From Xestospongia muta (lineage: Eukaryota; Porifera; Demospongiae; Haplosclerida; Petrosiidae): a DNA stretch of 64,000 bases. The notes below the pieces were generated by a model that made no database searches, was not told the origin of the DNA, and saw only the letters and a list, made by a program, of their open reading frames with translations. The stretch spans positions 5,254,501 through 5,318,500 of the forward strand of contig OY848926.1 in assembly GCA_963693285.1 (NCBI GenBank), given 5' to 3'. A program made the translations under genes and the position numbers. Each line of letters opens with the position of its first letter. Position 1 is the first letter of the stretch. Shown one piece after another: positions 33,533 through 64,000 of the stretch.

Positions 33533-33739
33533 TCCTTTAATATCAACAATGATACAATCTCTGTAAATCTATATAGAGATTATGTCCAGTATCTAATGGA
33601 CTTCCCAGTATTGGACTATCTAGACTACAGGTCTTGTCAATGGACTACTGAGGAGTTTGACAACTAATGAGCCACACCTCAAAAATAATTACATGTAGAG
33701 GTGTGGTTTAAGGTAGGGCATTTAAGTCTTTTACCAATA

Positions 33740-36574
<2,835 letters not shown>

Positions 36575-36980
36575 CAAATTGACCGATATATTTTGAGTAT
36601 TTCTTGTATGCAAGGAACAGTTGTTTATATTTCTTGTATACAGGAACAGTCATTTATATTATTATTAACATTATGCAGTTTATTTTCAGTATTTTAACTA
36701 TTGGCTATTAATTGAGTATACGGAGATTTCTCTCCATTACATTTACATACAAATTTCAGAACGTTTCCGTATACGTCCGGGCACTCAATACTAACTAATG
36801 GGGCGTCTCCTTTGCCACGAGTATCTTCTTCAGCTTACACCGGTACAAACTGCAAAGTCATCTTATTGAACAAAAAGCGGACACAAATTCATCTATATTA
36901 TATATATCTAAAGTTCATTGAATGAGAAAAGAGACTATTTCTTTCTTGTGCTGATCTACCATTTATATCTATTTGAACTC

Positions 36981-56673
<19,693 letters not shown>

Positions 56674-57285
56674 CAGTAATAACTTGAAACTCATTTGTGT
56701 TATTAATTTAATTTATCTCAAACTAAATATTATTTATTACACTTTTTGATTAACTGTACTTCTAAAAAATATTTATTAATTGTTGCAGTTATATTTTTCA
56801 AAATTGTTTATTTGTTATTGTCTGATTTACTGGAAGGTTCTTTTCTTTATTTAATTAAAATAACATTATTAAGACAACACTCCCCCTTAAATACCATCTC
56901 TTAGTGTCAAACAAAACAACTATTGTATCATTAAAGTGCCTGACACAAACAGTTAGAGATATTGATGTCATCTTTGTCATGCTGTCATATATACTTACTG
57001 GATTTTGCATAGATGCCAGTATTATTTTATATTTATCGATTATTTCGATGTTTCTTTCAATGATGTTATTAAATTGTTTTTATTTTATGACCAGTGTTCA
57101 ATAATAATAATACAACATGGTATGGTGACAAAATATATGCATCTTGATGACAAATATGTGGTGATGACAGTTAACAAAAAACAATTGTAAATGGACATAA
57201 CACAAAAATTGAATGCATGATTTAAACACAAAAAAAGAGCCGAGATAACTTGATTGTATAGTTGTTCTTAAGATAGAACACTAGT

Positions 57286-58399
57286 TTACAAGGAAATGTT
57301 GCTGTATCGTGCTTTTATGTTGAAGTTCTGACCACTTAGTCTGCTAACGACACTTGTGTTAGATCCAAATCGTCTGAGTTCCATGTGACTGTGTCTTGGT
57401 GACTGTAATCGTGGTGATTGTAAGGGTGGAGTGCTAACAGGTGAAATGTATTTTGGTTCTGGCATGGCAAAGAATTTTTCTGAGAATGACTGCAGTTGAA
57501 CAACAGCTTTAGATCGGAGGACAGATAGTTTTTCATTTTCCTCTTCTAGTCTAGTTACTTTTTCTTCCAACACAACTCTTTGCTGTGTTTCCTGGAAGAA
57601 TAAGAAAACATTAATCATCACCATATCAATGTAACAATAGTGTAGTAGTAAGATAAACCTAGATGTGTGAACTAACACTAACAGTTGTACAAGCAAGTCT
57701 ATGATCATCTCTTGTGAACTTACATTTTTTAATTGAAGTTCCATACTCTTCAACTTCTCTTCAAGCATTGTTAATTTATCTAGTACAGAGTCACTGTTAA
57801 AAAGAGAGAGACATTATAAACTAGTGATAAATCGATAAACTTAGTTATTACTAATTGACAGGTATGGTGTGAGTAATAAGTTTTCAAGAACTAACACTTA
57901 CAATTCAAATATGTACATCAGATTATTATTATCAATTCTACAATATCTAACAGTGAGGTGTGTGCGTGTGTGTGTTTGGATAGAGAGTGATGGTCTAACA
58001 AGATAAGACTTACCTAATGTGCCCATTCATGGTAGAAGATGGAGAACTTTCAAATCGTCTTTTAAATGAATTTTCCTAAAAAGAAAAGGCAAACAGCGAT
58101 AAAACCAATTTCAAACGAAAAGAGACCACTACATCCTTCGCAAAAACCCTTAGCCCTTTTACGTAGTTTTGTAAGTAACTTACCCCGCTCAGTTCTCCTT
58201 CGTATTCCATAGATACTGCCGAATCACTGCCTGAGCTTTTGCGTGATACTGGTGACAAAGTGGCAAGAGGTGAGAGGCGACAACAGTCGTCAATGTTCGT
58301 GGCGGACAGGTCTTCGGTCATTTCCTCGCTATAACAAGAATCTTTTGAGTCTCTTCTGATGATAATTTTATTGCAGCTTTCAAGAGTAAGAAGGGACAT
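57286..58399 (-). CDS. 217-residue coiled-coil protein, unrecognised
   Basis: Four exons with consistent phases: 58399-58184, 58075-58014, 57793-57724, 57591-57286 (stop included); 654 nt. Residues 1-72 are Ser-rich with a likely phosphorylated stretch (LSPVSRKSSGSDSAVS). Residues 95-140 form a coiled coil (LDKLTMLEEKLKSMELQLKN and VLEEKVTRLEEENEKLSVLR). The C-terminus is basic and Ser/Pro-rich with repeated LQSPR. No catalytic motif; probably an adaptor or cytoskeletal protein, but this is a guess. It lies tail-to-tail with PSME4 (stop codons 612 bp apart); that gap holds no gene. Confidence 0.75.
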
Positions 58400-58486
58400 T
58401 GCACAAAAATGCGTTTCTTTTTTAAATTAGACACTAGTCAGACAACTCGACAGAATGCAGATTTAAATTTGCGAGTGCTGAGCCAA

Positions 58487-58494
58487 CTTATATA
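58487..58494 (-). promoter_or_regulatory. TATA box of the coiled-coil gene
   Basis: TATATAAG on the minus strand, about 90 nt upstream of ATG 58399. A CCACGTGG palindrome (E-box-like) lies a little further upstream near 58,510. Confidence 0.6.
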
Positions 58495-58499
58495 AGATA

Positions 58500-59295
58500 C
58501 GTCACAAACCACGTGGTCCGCTAATGCGCTTCCTGTAGCCGCCAGTCATTCCAGGAAATGCAGTTAGTGGACTTCACTGGATGACAGGTGTCTAATTAAT
58601 AAGACATTATATGAAGATGACGAAGATGACACTTCATGTTTTTGGTACAATTGAACACCAGGTACACACACCTTTGATTATCAAAGGGTAATACTTTTCT
58701 TTTATAATCCTTTATGTACAGTATTAAGTATTTTTGTCAACATACACAAGACAAAAGACTTGTTGTACAACAAACCAAAAACATGGGAGTTTCAATCACG
58801 AAATTATGTAGTTTAATTTAACAATTGATACTTCAATAACAAATTACATATTATGCCTTCAAAATGACTACACTATTTCAGCAACTGGTTACGCAGGAAT
58901 GACCTGGTTATACAGTACTTGTATCTCTCTTTTTATTAGATAGTATATTCATTCTTTCTTTTCACTGGCTATTTGTAAATTCATAAATACAATTTTATTG
59001 GACTTTTTAGAAAAAATTCTTAAGAGTGAATTATCCATTTAAAAAACGCAATATCAAGTCATAATTATAAACACAATGTAACAAAAAACGAGTGTATCAC
59101 ATACACAATTTATATATATTTTGTGAACTGTACACCATTGCTGCATAACATTAACTGCAATCCACTGATAGTATATAAAGTGAATGAATAAGTATTTGAT
59201 TATAAGAATGTTAGACGACATATTAAGTTAAGGTAATGATTACATGATGTGGTGATAGAAAGCAACTTATAACTACAGACACAATAATATGTTTT
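58500..59295. other. Intergenic stretch, no gene seen
   Basis: AT-rich, between the coiled-coil gene and the 3' end of the PX gene on the same strand. It presumably holds the 3' UTR of the latter. Confidence 0.5.
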
Positions 59296-61566
59296 TTATG
59301 ATTCTCTTCTTTTTTGAAGTTCTTGAATTCTTCGATTGAAACTCTCGTCTTCTTTATCTGTTTCAGTTTGCTTGAAAAACCTTCTCAAAATAACGCTATG
59401 AGATACTTCATGGCTCATAGATAAAAGACCCTGAACAAAGAAAGAAAAGATGAATTAGCTCTGTTTACAGGATTGAAGGAGTTAATAAAATGTAATGTCT
59501 ACATTTGGTTAAAATAGCTGGTTTGTATCCGTTAACGGATCTATAGACAAGGGGTGTTTATTACATCTAATAGCCTATTGCCATATTAACTGCTTGTAAC
59601 TAATAGTCAGTCAGTTAGTCAGTCATACCAGGTGTGACAGAATATGAATGCTTCCTGAAATAATCATTATTGTTACTGAGATTATTGAATTAAATCTATT
59701 CTCTCAGTCATAATCCCCCAGAGAAATTGAAGTTATTCCTAATGGAGTATAGTCACTATATCTGTATTATAATATCACGTTTCAGTTATCATATGGTGCG
59801 TTTAAGGTATTATTAGTACAAAGGGTATTATATAAAGGAAGTTAAAAGTTAAAGTGATTACGTCATTACTCTATTAATAAATGACATTGTCACATTCGAA
59901 CAGGTGCATCTAATTCCATATATATCCACTGTTTGTACTAGAAAGTTAAATAAAGCACAATGGGATAATTGGCAATAACAGGAAATAAGTAAGGAACTAA
60001 GATTGTTTGCACAGAAGAAATGAAATTGAAGAGAGAAACTGACTCTAACATTATGTAATAGAATACCTATCTCATTGAACAAAGATGAGATCGCCGATAC
60101 AAGAGACCAATACAAGTATATTTAACAACAATCAACAACAACACATAACTTAACAGTTTGATCATCAACTTGAAGTGTATTTAATACATCAAACGGACTC
60201 TTTCAATTTGAGGGACAATGCGTTTAGTTAATAACATTAAATATTGACAGAATAAAATGAAGGAAAAGGGAAGATGTTGTATACATCCACTCATGATTAC
60301 ATCATTAAGTGGTACTAATTAGAATAGTTAGCTATAATGATCAGTAACACTGGGGAACAGAGAGAGGAATGTCATAGGAAATGTCAGTAGGGTGTGTTTG
60401 TCTTGTTATCTTTGCTCTTTAAGTTTGATAACATTTGACTCTTATAAGGTAACACACATACACACACATTTTTAAAACCTAACTCCTGAAGACTTTGATA
60501 TATGATTGAACAGCTTATCTTTATATTGCTCTCATGCTAAAAACACAATGATTAACAAAACTACCATTAATAACAATATTATTATAGGATAGTTTTTAGT
60601 TTCAAAGTTTATAAGATCAAAAAACCACACATCTCATTCTACCATCATTCTATCAAGCTATCCACATATCTTGTCCATTTTTTCCATCCACCCATTCATC
60701 AACATTCATCTTTTAATTTAATCTTGAGCCCCTCCTATTACCATTCTTAAATATAAACATTCCTTATCAAGTAGACATTATTATACAAATTAACAACAAA
60801 CAAGTGATAAAGATTTTGTAACATTTGAGGAAACATCTCAATCATATTAGGTAAATATGAAGGAAGCCTCAACAGTCAATATTTTATGTCTGACAGTAAG
60901 TGTTTGTACAATACACACATATTGCATCAGAGTAAATTACAACATCAAATCACATGGAGTAACATGTTTCCTGTGATTTAAGGACAAGACCAAACTTGCC
61001 AGCTGTAGTGTGTATTTTTAAAATATTAATTATGAGGAGAGGATGCATCTCCACTTACACTATCATATGGAGGTTAAAGGTCAAGTATCAGGAAAGCTCT
61101 TTATACAAATTTTAAAGAAGACACATAACATTTCTGTAAGTCGTTATCAATAGTATCACACCTACTAGTTATATTAATATTATCAATTAAGTTGTTGAAT
61201 GTATGGATTGAACAAATGAATGGATGATGGATGGCCAGATTGGTATATGATAAAACATGTTTTATTAACATTACTCTAATGAATCATATATTTCCTCTAA
61301 TGGCCTATTATATCCTCTAATGACCTATTATATCCTCTAATGACCTATTATATCCTCTAACGACTTTTATAACTTCCTCCGATTGCCTTTATACTTTCTC
61401 TAAGAAATGCTTGATGTATATACATAAGATTATATTTTAGATTTTAAGGATTCTGTTGGAGTTCATACAGTGACCATCATTTCCAGAACAACTATGACAA
61501 TACTACTACTTTGACCGATTGTTATTTTATTTTCAAAGGCTATGTGTGTGTGTGCGTGTATGTGCA

Positions 61567-61636
<70 letters not shown>

Positions 61637-63012
61637 AGTTCATAGTCTGTTTCCATATAGATACAAGTTAGGAAGAATTAAAATAAATACAATATTTAAC
61701 ACTAACACTTAATTACGACAAATGACTCCGCTTCCTCTATCTCTTTGACACATGAACACATGTGACCCGACCATATGCAATTAACAAATACTATATTATA
61801 CCACAAACTAATTGAATTTATTAAACCAAGCAATATGTATACTAAATATGTTTCCACAATACCTTATTATAACTAATATTTACACAATATAAAGTAATAT
61901 TGTATCCTTTATAACAGGATAAACTAGTAATACATTTATCTTATAATTTATAGTTCATTTGTTAAGATTTAATGTAAGTTTTTTTTTAAATTTTAAATCT
62001 AATCAACAGTTTCATTCAGGAAACAGTAAGCACAAACGGCTTCTTCTCACACTCTCCGTCCTTTGTTATGGCTGTTTAACACATTGGTCTGTGTGTACCC
62101 TAACCATTGGAACACAGCCAATACTATCCTCCCTTTTATTATACAGACAATGTTATCATGTACAGACTAGCTTAATTATTTAAGTAGACAAACCTAGACA
62201 GGCGGTTCATACAAAAAGATAACATAGTAAGTCTTCAAATACCCAAACATACTATCAAAAGGATATGCATATTATGTTATATTTGTATATTATAAATATA
62301 CTAAATACTATATTTGTATATTATAAGTATACTAGATACTATATTTGTATATTATAAGTATACTAGATATAGTAAGTATACCAGATATAGACAATACAAT
62401 AGCTTTCATTATGGTATGTTACATTGTCTTGCTCTGATAAGGTAAGTACTTAATGGTGCATGTCAAAGGTTCTTTGTACAGGAAAAGTAGTCAGCTACTT
62501 GTAGCCTTCTAATCAATAGAATTGGCTAATTATAAGTTGATAAAATATTTTAACAAATTTAGAAGGTTTGGTAAATATTCAGGAAGGTTTAGTAAATATT
62601 ACAAGTAGTTGACCAAATCTAGCAGTTAGTTTTCTATTAGTGTTTTAGTTCAATAAAGTTCAGTAGAAACAGCTCAAATTAACTTATCTATTTTTTTTCA
62701 ATGAGTTTTATTTCATAGTTCATCAACAGCATATAATAACTTACTTGTAAGTATTGCTGTAGTTCACCCATTCTTTGTTGAGCGACTGTCCTTTTCTGAC
62801 TCCGACCAAGAAATATCTTTTTGGGAAGAGGAGGGAATATCTCGAGAGGAAAGGCTTTCCGGAGGGTTTGATTTAGCGAGTACCATTCACTATATCTGTA
62901 AAAAGAGAGGAAGAAAGAAAGATGAGAGGAGTATTGAACATAAATAAACTAAAATAGTTCAGGTCTATACTTAGTACATTCAAAGTATTGGCGCCAGTTA
63001 TCATAACATTTA
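59296..63012 (-). CDS. PX-domain protein (sorting-nexin-like), C-terminal exons
   Basis: Three phase-consistent exons: 63012-62971 (WRQYFECTK; moderate support), 62895-62745 and 59430-59296 (stop at 59,296). The middle exon carries the core of a PX domain: YSEWYSL, then FPPLPKKIF (the PPxxP-type proline loop) and QQRMGELQQYLQ. The last exon completes the fold (LLSMSHEVSHSVILRRFF) and ends in a charged tail. PX domains bind phosphoinositides on endosomal membranes. The N-terminal part lies beyond the right edge or in exons I could not place (63,013-64,000). The 3.3-kb intron 59,431-62,744 has no gene. Confidence 0.75.
61268..61375. repeat. Short 20-bp tandem repeat
   Basis: About four copies of CTAATGACCTATTATATCCT with single-base differences, in the PX-gene intron. 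Confidence 0.8.
61544..61632. repeat. (TG)n microsatellite
   Basis: About 30 uninterrupted TG units preceded by irregular TG/CATG repeats, in the PX-gene intron. Confidence 0.9.
62265..62385. repeat. AT-rich tandem repeat, about 34-bp unit
   Basis: Three to four copies of ACTATATTTGTATATTATAA followed by GTATACTAGAT, in the PX-gene intron. Confidence 0.8.
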
Positions 63013-64000
63013 CTGCTAAATTGTATATCACAACATTCATAATCAGATGTTAGTCATGCAACAACTACTCCTGTACTAGTACACACATCATTCATTACTC
63101 ATATACTATACATACCTACAACTAATGTACTATTAAATATGTACTATATAAACACATGTTACTCTATAGAGTTAAGTCTTAATGGTTTTTAATTCCAAAT
63201 TAAATCACATGTACACAACAATAAATTTATCAATTAAAGACTGGTACTATATTAGGATAAACTGTCGTAACAAACTAATGGAACAATAACAATATTACTT
63301 AATAATAAGAGATATAATCATTAATTAATGTACTCATATTGTACAGCCTACATAATCATTAAATAAATATTTAGAGCATTATTTGCAATACATTAAGTGT
63401 TTTAATGTGACATGGGAACTTGGGGGCTGAGTGTTATGTTAAAGTATTTCCTGGAATGTAAATGATACATTAAACTGTTCAGGTATTATGTAATCCTGGA
63501 CACCTGCCTGCCCAATATGATTTAATGTATACATAATTGTGTGCATTAAATTTGAAGTGATTTAAAAAAAACAATCGTTTGAGTTATGTGGAAGAATAAC
63601 TGGTTTAGTGTTTAACAATATAATGTTCATTGTTAAATGGTGTTGCAATGTGTTGGTATAATTTTCTTGCTATGAAAATAGTGCTCCCATTCTTACTAGT
63701 TTTCTCTTATTACAATTTATATTATAATAGCTATATATTGTTTTATCTATTATATTATATTGTTAGTGAATTACTGTTAACACAGATGGTAAGAATATAG
63801 TAGATTAATTATTAATAGTTATTTACTCAATAACTATCACACAGGTAAGCTAAGACACAAAGTAATTAAATTAAATATCTATAAGTATATTGAAAACAAG
63901 TTTCTTAATGCCTATATATGTCTATGGAAGGTCTCTGTGTGTGATTCCAATTAAACAGAAGTTCCTAGCAATACAACATGTGACTTTCAGTCAATAAGCC

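Noticed and set aside
61959..62183. 74-residue ORF in the PX-gene intron
   Set aside because: Opposite strand to the host gene, no family resemblance, starts in low-complexity T-rich DNA.

Overview
The window looks like a piece of an animal nuclear genome, most probably a demosponge close to Amphimedon queenslandica (inference). The DNA is AT-rich, genes have many short GT-AG introns, LINE and MITE relics are common, and the left half is a tandem array of receptor tyrosine kinase (RTK) genes of a kind known to be expanded in sponges. The right half carries a conserved animal gene, PSME4 (proteasome activator PA200), traceable exon by exon.

Region 1 (1-32,462, all minus strand) is a birth-and-death array of six receptor units, U1 to U6 from left to right. 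Every unit starts with a signal-peptide exon followed by two phase 1-1 exons. Each of those exons encodes one copy of the same roughly 170-180-residue extracellular module, which I cannot assign to a named domain. A Ser/Thr-rich stalk and one membrane helix follow. Two cytoplasmic endings occur. U2 and U3 (and U1, as far as it is visible) continue into a juxtamembrane region, and in U2 and U3 this leads to a complete tyrosine kinase. U5 and U6 instead splice into a single short tail exon rich in Tyr motifs, with no kinase. U6 gives a clean seven-exon, 575-residue kinase-less receptor. U1 and U5 carry frameshifts, U4 is a deletion chimera with a broken catalytic loop, and the gaps between units are filled with exon relics, LINE 3' ends, a palindromic MITE and other insertions.

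Region 2 (33,740-36,574, plus) is a four-exon gene for a 643-residue acidic protein with a ubiquitin-like domain, not recognised further. Region 3 (36,981-56,673, plus) is PSME4, about 40 exons. A tRNA-Ser(GCT) lies inside one of its 206-bp introns. An intronless PNPO-like gene and a dead PNPO copy lie inside its last, 7-kb intron. Around a 200-N assembly gap the PSME4 frame is damaged (two apparent 1-nt losses and one in-frame TGA).

Region 4 (57,286-64,000, minus) has a four-exon gene for a 217-residue coiled-coil protein with a TATA box, and the 3' end of a PX-domain (sorting-nexin-like) gene running off the right edge. Long CT microsatellites sit directly against 3' splice sites in both plus-strand multi-exon genes. 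Exon limits come from reading splice sites and phases by eye. Where total lengths divide by three they are well supported; elsewhere they are approximate.
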